A DNA stretch of 64,000 nucleotides from Siphonodentalium dalli (GCA_032622095.1 CP136066.1:228534961-228598960); one strand, 5' to 3'; shown: positions 31,734-43,882, counted from the stretch's first letter. The notes: generated by a model from the sequence alone, not told the origin. Numbers and translations: made by a program.

Positions 31734-31806
31734 CTGCATTGGTAGCCTTGAGCAAGCTACCTATACTACTGTTCTCTGGTAGGGGGGGTGGTGATGGTGG
31801 GGAAGG

Positions 31807-34047
31807 ACTCCCCTGTTAACTGAAGTCCCCAGTCAGGAGTCGATGGATATTGAGTCACCTGTTAACTGAAGTCCCCAGTCGGGAGTCAATGGATATTGAG
31901 TCACCTGTTAACTGAAGTACCCAGTCAGGAGTCGATGGATATTAATAGTGTGATAATCCTGATATGCTCATTAGTTAATTGAAGTACCCAGTCGGGAGTC
32001 GATGGATATTATCAGTGTGATAATCCTGATATGCTCATTAGTTAACTGAAGTACCCGGTAGGGAGTCGATGGATATTATCAGTGTGATAATCCTGATATG
32101 CTCATTAGTTAATTGAAGTACCCAGTCGGGAGTCGATGGATATTATCAGTGTGATAATCCTGATATGCTCATTTGTTAACTGAAGTACCCAGTCGGGAGT
32201 CGATGGATATTATCAGTGTGATAATCCTGATATGCTCATTTGTTAACTGAAGTACCCAGTCGGGAGTCAATGGATATTATCAGTGTGATAATCCTGATAT
32301 GCTCATTTGTTAACTGAAGTACCCAGTCGGGAGTCAATGGATATTGTCAGTGTGATAATCCTGATATGCTCATTAGTTAACTGAAGTACCCAGTCGGGAG
32401 TCGATGGATATTGTCAGTGTGATAATCCTGATATGCTCATTAGTTAACTGAAGTACCCAGTCGGGAGTCGATGGATATTGTCAGTGTGATAATCCTGATA
32501 TGCTCATTTGTTAACTGAAGTACCCAGTCGGGAGTCGATGGATATTATCAGTGTGATAATCCTGATATGCTCATTAGTTAACTGAAGTACCCAGTCGGGA
32601 GTCGATGGATATTATCAGTGTGATAATCCTGATATGCTCATTAGTTAACTGAAGTACCCAGTCGGGAGTCGATGGATATTATCAGTGTGATAATCCTGAT
32701 ATGCTCATTAGTTAACTGAAGTACCCAGTCGGGAGTCGATGGATATTATCAATGTGATAATCCTGATATGCTCATTTGTTAACTGAAGTACCCAGTCGGG
32801 AGTCGATGGATATTATCAGTGTGATAATCCTGATATGCTCATTTGTTAACTGAAGTACCCAGTCGGGAGTCGATGGATATTATCAGTGTGATAATCCTGA
32901 TATGCTCATTTGTTAACTGAAGTACCCAGTCGGGAGTCAATGGATATTATCAGTGTGATAATCCTGATATGCTCATTTGTTAACTGAAGTACCCAGTCGG
33001 GAGTCAATGGATATTGTCAGTGTGATAATCCTGATATGCTCATTAGTTAACTGAAGTACCCAGTCGGGAGTTGATGGATATTGTCAGTGTGATAATCCTG
33101 ATATGCTCATTAGTTAACTGAAGTACCCAGTCGGGAGTCGATGGATATTATCAGTGTGATAATCCTGATATGCTCATTAGTTAACTGAAGTACCCAGTCG
33201 GGAGTCGATGGATATTATCAGTGTGATAATCCTGATATGCTCATTAGTTAACTGAAGTACCCAGTCGGGAGTCGATGGATATTATCAATGTGATAATCCT
33301 GATATGGTCATTAGTTAACTGAAGTACCCAGTCGGGAGTCGATGGATATTATCAGTGTGATAATCCTGATATGCTCATTAGTTAACTGAAGTACCCAGTT
33401 GGGAGTCGATGGATATTATCAGTGTGATAATCCTGATATGCTCATTAGTTAACTGAAGTACCCAGTCGGGAGTCGATGGATATTATCAGTGTGATAATCC
33501 TGATTTGCTCATTTGTTAACTGAAGTACCCAGTCGGGAGTCGATGGATATTATCAGTGTGATAATCCTGATATGCTCATTAGTTAACTGAAGTACCCAGT
33601 CGGGAGTCTATGGATATTATCAGTGTGATAATCCTGATATGCTCATTAGTTAACTGAAGTACCCAGTCGGGAGTCGATGGATATTATCAGTGTGATAATC
33701 CTGATTTGCTCATTTGTTAACTGAAGTACCCAGTCGGGAGTCGATGGATATTGTCAGTGTGATAATCCTGATATGCTCATTAGTTAACTGAAGTACCCAG
33801 TCGGGAGTCGATGGATATTGTCAGTGTGATAATCCTGATATGCTCATTTGTTAACTGAAGTACCCAGTCGGGAGTCGATGGATATTGTCAGTGTGATAAT
33901 CCTGATATGCTAGTTAACTGAAGTACCCAGTCGGGAGTCGATGGATATTATCAGTGTGATAATCCTGTGACTCCCCTGTTAACTGAAGTACCCAGTCAGG
34001 AGTCGATGGATATTATCAGTGTGATAATCCTGATATGCTCATTAGAT
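31807..34047 (+). repeat. 67-bp satellite with higher-order structure
   Basis: About 32 units of 67 bp contain 'gaagtacccagtcgggagtc'. Each has the stem-loop ATTATCA-GTG-TGATAAT. The first units lack part of the 3' half (46 bp, ending 'gagtcacctg'). Unit variants (cattag/catttg, gtcgatgg/gtcaatgg, ttatcag/ttgtcag) recur in the same order 670 bp apart, so ten monomers form a higher-order unit. Edge units at both ends share 'gactcccctgttaactgaag'. Confidence 0.95.
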
Positions 34048-34119
34048 TCTCGGATTACTTCCTCCTGATCAAGGCTCATGTTTGGCCAATGACAGAGAAA
34101 GACAATCGACTCGTTTTTA

Positions 34120-34400
34120 TTCCTGTCGCCTGCCATGTTAATTAGCAGAAATTTGCCCAGGCCAGAAATTGTTCTTTGGCTATAATAAGCCTGGGATCCG
34201 CATAGTTACATGCTCTACACATATAACTTTACACATAACTTTACACATATAACTTTACACATATAACTTTAGATTACAATTGGAACTTAGTCCATTATCA
34301 TGCCATTCATGGCAAACTTCCGTTGGGTCTGGTTTAAAATTGCCGATTATTAAGATAATCCTTGTTATCTCAGTCGTCCATGTTATCAGTAGAATCTTTG
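34120..34400 (+). repeat. Dispersed repeat P, second copy
   Basis: Mate of 21165-21450. It has gained an 'aactttacacat' tandem stretch (34220-34265). Confidence 0.6.
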
Positions 34401-34468
34401 CTGTCTGCAGTCGGGCTGTAAAGTATTCATCATGAATTCAAACTTATTAATATTACCTGCTCCATTGT

Positions 34469-34838
34469 GTTAAAGTGATGTGAAACACTCCGGTAGGGTG
34501 ATCAAAAAGAAATGAAGAATAATTTAGCTCAAAGTAGTAATTTTTACAAATATCCCAAATTAACAACACACACCGTCATTTTCATATATTAATTAAATGA
34601 CTGCCGATGGCGAAATCATTTTCGTTAGTTTATCGCCGATAGAAGCGTCCCAATTCGAGTAGTAAATATTTACAATTTAGCGTAGTTCAGACAATGTTTT
34701 CCACGGAGTGGTACGGTCGATTTACTTGAGATTTTCGGTGATGTTAGTAGAATGCTACATTCCTCCAGTTGGCATAGCACCTGAATACTTACTTATCAGT
34801 TTCACACACCCGAACAAGTACATAATATGGCTTTAATC
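34469..34838 (-). repeat. Dispersed element H (H4)
   Basis: An independent reverse copy, collinear with H3. It is joined directly to a cassette hairpin at 34860. Confidence 0.7.
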
Positions 34839-34859
34839 CTTTCTAGAGCAACATTAAAG

Positions 34860-35222
34860 ACCATGTGCCAATGCATTCTCTTATATATGCGAGTCGACCA
34901 TAGGTCGCCTCACATATATAAGAGAATGCATTGGCTTAACAATTTTTTATAAATTTTTCTTAGATTATTTAACAATTTTTATCATTTTTTTTATCAATTT
35001 TTCTTACATTCTTACATTCTTTAACCATTTTTATAATTTTGTTTATCACTTTTTCTTACATTCCTTAACAATTTTTAACATTTTTTTTAATGTTTTTCTT
35101 ACTTTCTATAACAATGTTTATAATTTTTTCGTATATTCTTTAACAAGTTTATCATTTTGTATAATTTGTTCTTATATTCTTGATCAATTTTAATAATTTT
35201 TTATCATTATTTCTTATATTCT
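34860..35222. mobile_element. Cassette hairpin with expanded linker array
   Basis: One 69-nt-type hairpin (34868-34936) is followed by about nine imperfect copies of the linker unit 'tttcttacattctttaacaa' over 280 bp. The second hairpin is absent. Confidence 0.72.
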
Positions 35223-35225
35223 TTA

Positions 35226-35291
35226 ACCCTTTACCCAACAGAACGGCCCTGTGCCAATGCATTCTCTTTTATATGCGAGTCGACCATAGGA
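35226..35291 (+). mobile_element. Family A element, left end only
   Basis: TTAACCCTTTACCCAACAG to the first hairpin loop, then a break at CCATAGG into unrelated sequence. The break falls at the hairpin loop. Confidence 0.8.
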
Positions 35292-35509
35292 ACAAGTACA
35301 TAATATGTCTTTAAAGGGTTAATAATTCTTCCAAAACGCAGCCAATATCAAGGCTATAAAGCTTATATTATTACTGTAAATAACATATTATATATTCCCA
35401 TCATTCTTTGTGCTGAAACCAACACAACATACAAACCAAGAAACTTTTGAGAAAAAGTTAATACATATAAATCGAGCTTCAAAGAGTTAATATCTTATGA
35501 GGAGCAAAC

Positions 35510-35944
35510 CTGCAAATAGTGTGTCTGTCATTTGCAGAATGAGGTCCCCAGAGGGTGAATTTAATGATGCTATCCGCACAGCGGGCTAGCATCACCAAAT
35601 TCACCCTCTGGAGACCTCATTCTGCTTAGGCCTCATCTTCTGGGAAGTATCTACAGTATCAAATTAACATTGTCTTTAGTTTTCCCTTCTGGGAAGTTTC
35701 TATATCTCCCTAATTTGCAGCAGATAAAATGCATAATCGAGGTGCCCAATGGGTGAACATCACCAACTTTAACTGGGGAACTTCAATCTGATCCTAGGTC
35801 TACGATAGCAGTTGAGGGCCTAAGCAGAATGAGGTTCCCAGAGGGTGAATTTAGTGATGCTAGCCCGCTATGCGGGATAGCGTCACTAAATTCCCCCTCT
35901 GGCGACCTCATTCTGCAAATGACAGACATGCTATTTGCAGGCTT
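35510..35944. mobile_element. Foldback family E copy (E8)
   Basis: The ends AACCTGCAAATAGTGTGTC and GACATGCTATTTGCAGGCTT pair. It belongs to the subfamily with 'gcagcagataaaatgcataatcgagg' inside. Confidence 0.85.
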
Positions 35945-36002
35945 TATGACGAGAGCTAGCTATATTGAAGGACATGAGTGAAGTATCAACATTCCTGGAC
36001 CG

Positions 36003-36101
36003 AGAGATTCAAGTAGTTTTTCTTGCTAATGACACATCTCTCAAGTAGTTTTTCTTGCTAATGACACATCTCTCAAGTAGTTTTTCTTGCTAATGACACG
36101 G
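36003..36101 (+). repeat. 32-bp tandem repeat, 3 copies
   Basis: Three units of 'caagtagtttttcttgctaatgacac'. Confidence 0.92.
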
Positions 36102-36199
36102 TGCTGCTCGGAGTGTTATTCTGTTTATTATTTGTGTCTTCGTCTTTCACGAATAATTAAGCATAAGAATTAAAGCGCGACAGCTGCAGAATGTGTTAA

Positions 36200-36591
36200 C
36201 CCTTTACCCAACAAATCGGCCAAAACCGGCCAAATAAAGCTTCAACAGCCTAAAATATCTTCGGTCTGTCTCAATAGAACCATACAAATATGGATATCAT
36301 TGGAATCGGCTCCTTGAGCACATTGTGATAGTTACAGTTATGCCCTGTGCCAATGCATTCTCTTATATATGCGAGTCGACCATAGGTCGCCTCGCATATA
36401 TAAGAGAATGCATTGGCCTAAAAAAAATCTTTTTTTAACACTTTTTACCATTTTTTCTTACATTCTTTAACAATTTTATAATTTTTAATGTGTTAAGCCA
36501 ATGCATTCTCTTATATATGCGAGGCGACCTATGGTCGACTCGCATATATAAGAGAATGCATTGGCACAGGGCCCTTCTGTTGGGTAAAGGG
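36200..36591 (-). mobile_element. Family A element with empty-site paralogue (A9)
   Basis: It is flanked by TTAA at 36196-36199 and 36592-36595. The duplicate at 37404-37435 reads GCAGAATGTGTTAAATGTT without the element. Confidence 0.93.
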
Positions 36592-36886
36592 TTAAATGTT
36601 CCGCTGATATATATCTAGATTCATGGGATATTGTCGGCTGATATATATCTAGATTCATGGGATATTGGGAACTTGAAGGTTATGAGTACCAATGTACTGT
36701 ACTGTTTTGTCTGCAATTTCGGTTGTTAGATAGTCCAGGTTTTAAAGCCCCATAGTGGTTTTAAACGTGTCTATTTTGTGGTTTAATTTACGTTTCTGGG
36801 ATGAAAATAGATAGAGAAATTTATATTTCACGTAAATGTGACTGATTCTGTTTCTTCGATCACATTGCAGCTTAAATCTCAACATA

Positions 36887-37099
36887 CAGTAATGCCCTAA
36901 ATAATTGACTCCATAACCACAGCAGAATTACGGGTAACTTTTCAGGATTTAGACGGAAATATGGCTTGTTGCCATTCATCGAAAAGCTCTCACTGAGAGC
37001 TTTCCGATGAATGGCAACAAGCCATATTTCCGACTATATCCTGAAAAGTTACCCATAATTCTGCTGTTGTTAAGGAGTCGATTATTTAGGGCATTACTG
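36887..37099. mobile_element. Foldback family D copy (D8)
   Basis: 213 bp, TA-flanked, arms near-perfect with one-sided changes such as TTTAGACGG and CTATATCC. Centre CTCTCACTGAGAG. Confidence 0.9.
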
Positions 37100-37679
37100 T
37101 ATATATTTCACATAAATGTGACTGATTCTGTTTCCCCATCACATTGCAGCTTAAATCTCACAAGTTAACAAGTGAAGTTGTGAAAATTATTTATCATTTG
37201 AAAAAACACTCAAAGTCACCCACAAACAGAAGCTGTTTCTTGTCAGTAGAAAAAACTGATACTCATGATATTTCCTCTGCCGAACAAGAATTCATGCATT
37301 TCGACTGAACTTTAATGGTTAATCAATGTTGATAAATTCAAGAATTTTATGCATTTATTACAGTGAGATGACATGGAATTTATATTGCTTCCTTGAAATA
37401 GTAAGACAGCTGCAGAATGTGTTAAATGTTAGGATGATATATGTCCAGATTCATGAGATATTGGGAGTTTGAAAGTTAGAGTACAAATGTACTGTACTGT
37501 TTTGTCTGTACTGTACGGTTGTAAGATAGTCAAGGTTTTAAAGCTCCATAGCAGTTTTAAACTCTTATATTTTGTGGTTTTATTTTATGTTTCCTGGATG
37601 AAAAAGACCGACAAGTATATATTTCTTATAAATGCGACTGCATGCATGATGCTTCCATTTGGTTTATCACATTGTTCCG

Positions 37680-37890
37680 TTTCTATATCCCCTAACTTGG
37701 TTGACTAATGGTTGAAAATCACCAACTTCAATTGGGCAACTTCAATCTTTTCCTAGGTCAAGCAGTTAAGGTCTATATAAGCAGATGAGTTTCCCAGATG
37801 GTGAATTTGGTGACACTAGATAGTGACGTTGAATAGCATCACTAAATTCACCCTCTGCAAATGAGAAACACCCTATTTCAACATGAAGGC
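37680..37890. mobile_element. Foldback family E, right half (E9)
   Basis: It holds the inner 'atcaccaacttcaattgggcaacttcaatc' region and a degraded right end, ACCCTATTTCA. Confidence 0.65.
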
Positions 37891-38213
37891 TAATAGTTTG
37901 CCCTCATGTTATAGGTACTATAGTCAGTAGGGATGTAACGATATACTTCAATGGTCGCGATACGATACTAATCACAATGATACGATACATATTATGACAC
38001 ACTAAATTAGTGTTCTCTGATGAATACTACCTGAATTATCAGACCAACATGTTTGTAATTGTTGTTGGAGTTCATGTTAGACTAAAATGCCATCTAATAG
38101 TTAGTTGATGAGTCAAATACACATACATGTAATAAATATAATAATATAGTTGAGAGAAAATAATTATTTGAAGGTGTTGCTCTTATGCACATTTTTATTA
38201 TTTGATTTCCTGC

Positions 38214-38469
38214 AAGCCTTGAAATAGGGTGTCTGTCATTTGCAGAATGAGGCGCCCCAGAGGGTGAATTTAGTGATGCTACCCCGCATAGTGGGCTAGC
38301 ATCACCAAAATTCACCCTCTGGGAACCTCATTCTGCTGAGGTGTAAGCAGATTAAGGTCCACAGAGGGTGAATTTGGTGATGCTAGCCCGCTATGTGGAG
38401 TAGCATCACTAAATTCACCCTCTGGGGGGCCTCATTCTGCAAATGACAGGCACCCTACTTCAAGGTTTG
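38214..38469. mobile_element. Compact foldback family E copy (E10)
   Basis: Same compact type as 23741-23992. ATTTCCTG flanks both ends as an exact 8-bp direct repeat. Confidence 0.87.
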
Positions 38470-38647
38470 ATTTCCTGTATCACAATACACATGACACAAT
38501 ACGATACATTGAATTCATGATGAATCATTACTACCCTATACTGGTCAGTTTATATATTGTTGAAGTCTACATATTTACATCAAATTAGAGGATAATTTTA
38601 AGTTCTAGAAATAAGACTTCTATAATTCTCGGAGCTAAATTGCACCA

Positions 38648-38847
38648 CCCCCCCCCCCCCCCCCCCCCCCCGTTTAATTTAAGATTCTATCATTGTCAGG
38701 GCTTTCCAGGTCAATGGAAATATTGTTATGACAATGTATATTCTCCTTCTATATGCAAGGTTCTTATGGGAGACTTGCATATATAAGAGAATGCACTGGC
38801 ACAGGATCTTTATTGCTGCACCAGCACAGATCCCCGTCACAGAAGGG
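38648..38847. mobile_element. Poly-C tract and family C right end (C6)
   Basis: C24 at 38648-38671 precedes a family C 3' part (from about 38695) with a decayed hairpin, ending CACAGAAGGG before TTAA 38848-38851. The left end is missing. Confidence 0.65.
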
Positions 38848-38864
38848 TTAATTATTTCGTATCT

Positions 38865-40030
38865 CTGGGTCAGACTAAGTGAAGCACATTAATCAAGAGA
38901 TGTTCTGTAATTGAACTGTGAATCTACAACATATTTTATCTCCCCCCCCGCCCCCTGCAGCTTACTTCCTTCTGGTGATTTATACTCCTGTCTGCATTCT
39001 CTGTGTGAATTATCTCCCTCTAATATCAGTCATATTAACATTAAAGGGGTCATCGTGACTGCATATCTGTGAATTATCTCCCCTAATATCACTCATATTA
39101 ACATTAAAGGGGTCATCGTGACTGCATATCTGTGAATTATCTCCCTAATATCACTCATATTAACATTAAAGGGGTCATCGTGACCGCATTTCGGAGTTCT
39201 TGTTGGTACCCAGATACTCCTTTAGCCATAACCAGACCTGATCAAGCATATAGGTAAATGCCGTAACAACCAGACCAGATCAAGCATATAGGTAAATGCC
39301 ATAAACAGCCAGACCTGATCAAGCATATAGGCCCAATGCCCTAACAAATTCCCATTTGTCTGGCCAGACCCAGTGAAACATATTGGTGCAAACATGTTCT
39401 CGAATATACACCATATACACCCTGCAGCGAAATACTTCCTTCCAGATAATTTAATATGCCCCTATTCACAATCTCTCTGTGAATTATCTTCCTCTACGTA
39501 AGGGCAGGGGGGTGGGGGGTCAAGCATTTTTTTCCAAGCATGAGGGGTGGGTGTGTGATCAAAAGCGGATTAAAAGCAGTTTTTTCCGCAGCTAAAAAAC
39601 AAAACAAAAATTCCATTAAATTTTTCGACTACTATTTTTGGCCTTAAAACTTACAGATAATAAAATTTAAATATAAAACTGCCTTTAGACAGTCAGTTAT
39701 ATATTAGATTGTATCTTTTCCCAAAAACAAACCAGTGTTTTTGACACCATCACTATTTCCCTTTCTGTGGCCAGACCCAGTGATGCATATTGGTCGAGGA
39801 CATGTTCTCTGATGGACCATGAACCCAGTGAAGCATATTGGTCCAGACATGTTCTCTAATTGGACTGTTAACCCAGTGAAGCATATTGGGCCAGACATGT
39901 CTCTAATTGACCCGTGAGTTTACTACAACTTCATGTTATCTCCATCCTGCAGCTTTACTTCCTTCCCCTGATTTATAACCCCTGTCAACAGCTCCTCTAT
40001 CAATTATCCTCCTCTGATAAAATAGCTAAT
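38865..40030 (+). repeat. Imperfect tandem triplication, about 500 bp
   Basis: Three units share 'gaagcacattaatc/gaaacatattggtg/gaagcatattgggcc', then 'ctgcag(c) ... acttccttc' (about 38957, 39423 and 39953) and a 'tctgtgaattatctccctct' relative. Nested tandem repeats include 63-bp units ('aacattaaaggggtcatcgtg', three times, 39048-39183), a 'gatcaagcatatagg' repeat (three times, 39240-39330) and 'gcatattggtccagacatgttctct' (three times, 39785-39900). Confidence 0.75.
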
Positions 40031-40229
40031 GATATGTCACATCAATTTGCATTTAGACAAGGCATTCCACCTGTATTCATGCAGTTACTCTGATGGTGCA
40101 GTTTATTGCAAGTGTTTATGATAAATCTTCACTCCAACATCACAATGTAATGATTTCAGACAGTTAATTTGTACATAAATTGATTCTTGTTAAAAAGATA
40201 CATATTTTAAGGAGGCATGTTACCTTGTC

Positions 40230-40674
40230 AAGCCTGCAAATAGCGTGTCTGTCATTTGCAGAATGAGGTCCCCAGAGGGTGAATTTAGTGATGCTATCCC
40301 GCACAGTGGGCTAGCATCACCAAATTCACCCTCTGGCGACCTCATTCTGCTCTAGGCCCTCATCTTCTGGGAAGTAATCTATTGTATCAAATTAACATTG
40401 GTTTTTGTTACTTTTTCCCTTCTGGGAAGTTTCTATATCCCCTAACTTGCAGAAGATAAAATCCATAATCGAGGTACCCAATGGGTGAACATCACCAACT
40501 TCAACTGGGGAACTTCAATCTGATCCTAGGTCTGCCATAGCGGTTGAGGGCCTTAGCAGAATGAGGTCCCCAGAGGGTGAATTTAGTGATGCTAGCCTTC
40601 TATGTGGGTTAGCGTTACTAAATTCACCCTCTGGGGACCTCATTCTGCAAATGACAGACACGCTATTTGCAGGC
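40230..40674. mobile_element. Foldback family E copy (E11)
   Basis: The ends AAGCCTGCAAATAGCGTGTC and its complement are complete. Flanks ATGTTACCTTGT and ATATTACATTGT may be a 12-bp duplication with two changes. Confidence 0.87.
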
Positions 40675-40734
40675 ATATTACATTGTGTGCTTCATGTGAT
40701 TTGGTCTTACGTTTAGGGTATAGCAAAAAGTGTA

Positions 40735-41003
40735 ATATGTCACAAGGTTTTATTTATCACAAAGGTCCACTTTATTTTCTTGGTAGTTTTCCCACGGATT
40801 GATGGTGCGGGAGGGTGCTATACATGTATATCACAAGGTTTTATTTATCACTAAGGTCCACTTTATTTTCTTGGTAGTTTTCCCACGGATTGATGGTGCG
40901 GTAGGATGCTATACATGTATATCACAAGGTTTTATTTATCACTAAGGTCCACTTTATTATCTTGGTAGTTTCCCACGGATTGATGGTGCGGTAGGGTGCT
41001 ATA
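40735..41003 (+). repeat. 91-bp tandem repeat, 3 copies
   Basis: Units of 'tatcacaaggttttatttatca ... cccacggattgatggtgcgg'. Nearly identical, differing by a few bases. Confidence 0.93.
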
Positions 41004-41220
41004 GTATCTCATATGTATGAAATTGAAGATTGTCACATGGTATATAGCTTTATTTCAAAAAGGTGGGAGAGAGCATGAGAAATGTTTTACTGATACTAAA
41101 CCAGTTATTCTGCGGTGGGACAAGTTTTAAACTCTGGACTCCAAAATACAAATTTCAAATAAATGCGGGGAAATAACATACATCTGAACCAGTGATATGT
41201 GGGGAATATATTTCTTAGTT

Positions 41221-41635
41221 ATACCCCCCGCAACGAAGTTGGTGGTGGTATACTGGAATCAGATTGTCCGTCCGTCTGTCGTCCGTCCCATCGTCTGTCC
41301 ATCGTCCGTCCGTGGACACAAATTTATCCGGAGTTTTTCTCAGTCGATTTATTATCATTTTCCGTGAAACTTGGCACAGACATCAACCACCATGGGAACC
41401 TGTGCACCTGCGATTATGACGTCTGTTGGACTTTTTTTGTTGAAGTTATCCCCCCTTTTTCGACTTAGACATTTTTTGCAACATCCATAATTTTGTCAGA
41501 GCTTTTATTCCTACATTTTTAGGTCAATAGGTTTAAGATTAGGGTTAGGGTTGTGCACCTGCAATAGGAACTGTTATTTTTTTATTTTAACTAAATGTTT
41601 ACTGACATGTGAAACATCTTAGTATTTTAAAAACA

Positions 41636-41669
<34 letters not shown>

Positions 41670-41695
41670 GGTATCCTTAGGACAGTCACACCTCT
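41221..41695 (+). mobile_element. GTCCGTCC-type dispersed element (M2)
   Basis: It starts ATACCCCCCGC with a short 5' foldback (to GGTGGTATAC), then a GTCCGTCC run, and ends after a G32 run with GGTATCC. Non-coding. Short TTAGGG repeats lie at about 41535. Structurally related to 51823-53222. Confidence 0.6.
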
Positions 41696-41699
41696 AGTT

Positions 41700-42045
41700 A
41701 ATATCTGTTTGTTAATAATGTACTAATGTAAGGTCCCAACTTGAAATTTCACAATTTAAGTGAATTTGTGAGCGATTTTGCTTCGCATCACATACAATTA
41801 TAGTATTTTTCCTGGGTAATTAATTTGATGTTTATTGCGATATGGGCTCACACAAGTCAGAGAAAAGCATGCAACTTTAAGTTGGGACATTCACCTACAT
41901 TGAAGTACATTATTAAGGAACAAATAATAACTAAGAAATATAATATTCCCCGCATTATGTTTTCGACTTGTCAAAACTTCAAAAAGTTCCAAGGTTGTGT
42001 ACTCGAGGAATATGATCTCTACAGGCGTTAACCAGAGTGGAGCTA
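41700..42045. mobile_element. Foldback family G, partial
   Basis: It shares 'aagtgaatttgtgagcgattttgctt' and 'caaaaagttccaaggttgtgtactcg' with G1. The right end reads GATCTCTACAGGCGTTAACC. The left end was lost to M2. Confidence 0.65.
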
Positions 42046-42154
42046 GATGCAAGTGTTCAACTCTGAAATCTGATTAGGGATGAAGAGGGTAATACTGATT
42101 TCATTTCCCATTCACGTAGATACATGTATTAAATTTCTACGCATGCAGTAGACT

Positions 42155-42368
42155 ACAGTAATGTCAAAAATAATCGACCCCCTAAACCACAGCAGAATTA
42201 TGAGAAATTTTCAGGATTTAGTCGTAAATATGGCTTGATGCCATTCACCGGAAGGCTCTCGGTGAGAGCTTTCTGATGAATGGCAACAAGCCATATTTCC
42301 AACTAAATCCTGAAAAATTTCCCATAATTCTGCTGTGGTTAAAGGGTCATATACTTCAGGCATTACTG
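42155..42368. mobile_element. Foldback family D copy (D9)
   Basis: TA-flanked full copy with decayed tips (GTCAAAAATAATCGACC and AAAGGGTCATATACTTCAGG). Confidence 0.86.
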
Positions 42369-42573
42369 TAATTTACGTGCACTGCATGTGCAGTCTATTG
42401 GATGATATCATGATAAATACATGTATTCTCTCCAATGTCTTCCGCTAATAACTGCAGATTGATAATTTGCTGGTGATTATTTTCTCCTCAGAGTTAATTT
42501 GTTTATAATTAGTTTCTCTTCAGGAAGCTACAGGTTTTAAGGACTCTATGAAATTAATCTTCATTTGATAGTG

Positions 42574-42652
42574 TGCACACATCCTTACTTATCAAATATA
42601 TTATGATTAGCCTGCACACATCCTTACTTATCAAATATATTATGATTAGCTG
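42574..42652 (+). repeat. 37-bp tandem duplication
   Basis: 'cacacatccttacttatcaaatatattatgattagc' occurs twice. Confidence 0.9.
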
Positions 42653-42697
42653 TCTTATCAAGTGACAATACTTTACTGGTGGTGTCACAGTAAGACA

Positions 42698-43110
42698 TAG
42701 ATCATGCCATGAATCTCTACTAATTCGAACGCCTGTAGAGATCATACTCCACCAGTACAAAACCTGGCAACTTTTTGAAGTTTTGACAGGGAACCTTATA
42801 AAGTCGAAAATATAACGCGTGGAATATATTTCTTAGTTATTACCTGTTCCTTAGTAATGTACGTCACTGCATGTGAGGCGATATCGGCTCACAAAAGTCA
42901 TCGAAAATCATGCTATTTTGAGTTGGGACATTCAAATATTTTGAAGTACATTATTAAGTAACAGATAATATCTAAGAAATATATTCCCTGTGTTATTTTC
43001 TCAACTTTATAAGGTTCCCTGTCAAAACTTCAAAAAGTTCCCAGGTTTTGTACAGGTGGAGTATGATCTCTACGGGCGTTAGCCATAGTAGAGATTCATG
43101 ACATGATCTA
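42698..43110. mobile_element. Foldback family G (G2)
   Basis: The ends are TAGATCATGCCATGAATCTC and its near complement. The arms pair over about 110 bp through 'aaactttttgaagttttgacaggg'. Flanks AGTAAGACA and AGTAAATAT are only a weak target duplication. Confidence 0.8.
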
Positions 43111-43189
43111 AGTAAATATATTTATTTATGATGATATAGTTTGCCGACTGCCGATCTATTTAAGATTTTACAGTTCCCATTCATGCACA

Positions 43190-43580
43190 CTCTCAAATTT
43201 TATAATATTTTTTATAATTGTTAAAGAATGTAAGAAATAATGATAATTTTTTTTTTTTAAATGTAAGAAATATTGATAATTTTTTTTTTAAACTATAAGA
43301 AATAATGATAAAAATTGTGAAAGAATGTAAGGAAAAATTATAAATAATTATAAAAATTATTAAAGAATGTAAGAAAATATTATAAAAAATGATAAAATTG
43401 TTAAAGAATTTAAGAAAAAATGATAAAAATTGTTATAGAATGTAAGAAAAAATTAGAAAAAATTGTTAAAGAATGTAAGATAAAAAAAATATTAAAAATT
43501 GTTAGGCCCAATGTATTCTCTTATATATGCGAGGCGACCTATGATAGACTCACATATATAAGAGAATGCATTGGAACAGG
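43190..43580. mobile_element. Linker array with one cassette hairpin
   Basis: About nine copies of 'ttgttaaagaatgtaagaaaaaat' type units precede one hairpin (43508-43575) and AACAGGGTCC. It mirrors the arrangement at 34860-35222. Confidence 0.72.
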
Positions 43581-43613
43581 GTCCTTAATGTTGCATCAAT
43601 ATCAATATCAATT

Positions 43614-43882
43614 TTGTCGAACTAGCATAACCAATTTCACCCTCTGGGGACCTCATTGATTCTGCATGGCTCATCTAGCTATGGGAGACATAGACTCAGA
43701 ATGAAGTTCCCAAATAATGATTATTGATGCACACCTTTTGGGAACCTCGATTATGCATTTTAACTTCTGCAAATTAAAGGGATATAGAAACTGAACAAAA
43801 AGGAAAAATTAACTAAAACTAAACCTATAAACCATAGATACTTCCCAGCAGATGAGGCTAAGCAGAATGAGGTCCCCACTCT
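43614..43882. mobile_element. Foldback family E, both tips lost (E12)
   Basis: Only inner blocks remain. It starts mid-block at 'ctagcataaccaatttcacc' and ends at 'aggtccccactctgg'. Confidence 0.7.

Larger units (their letters stand above)
36170..37650 (+). repeat. Local segmental duplication
   Basis: Sequence from 'gacagctgcagaatgtgttaa' through 'ttttgtggttt' (36178-36850, minus A9) is repeated at 37404-37650. Within it, the 'atgtgactgattctgttt ... cttaaatctcaca' block also brackets the D8 insertion (36838-36884 and 37118-37163). The 37404 copy is an empty site for A9. Confidence 0.8.

Noticed and set aside
31807-34047. Regular array considered as a CRISPR
   Set aside because: Units are contiguous 67-bp monomers without unique spacers, in animal DNA.
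41637-41668. Long G or C runs (also 38648-38671, 45795-45823) as possible quadruplex regulators
   Set aside because: Homopolymers of this length are common sequencing and assembly weak points and have no supporting context.
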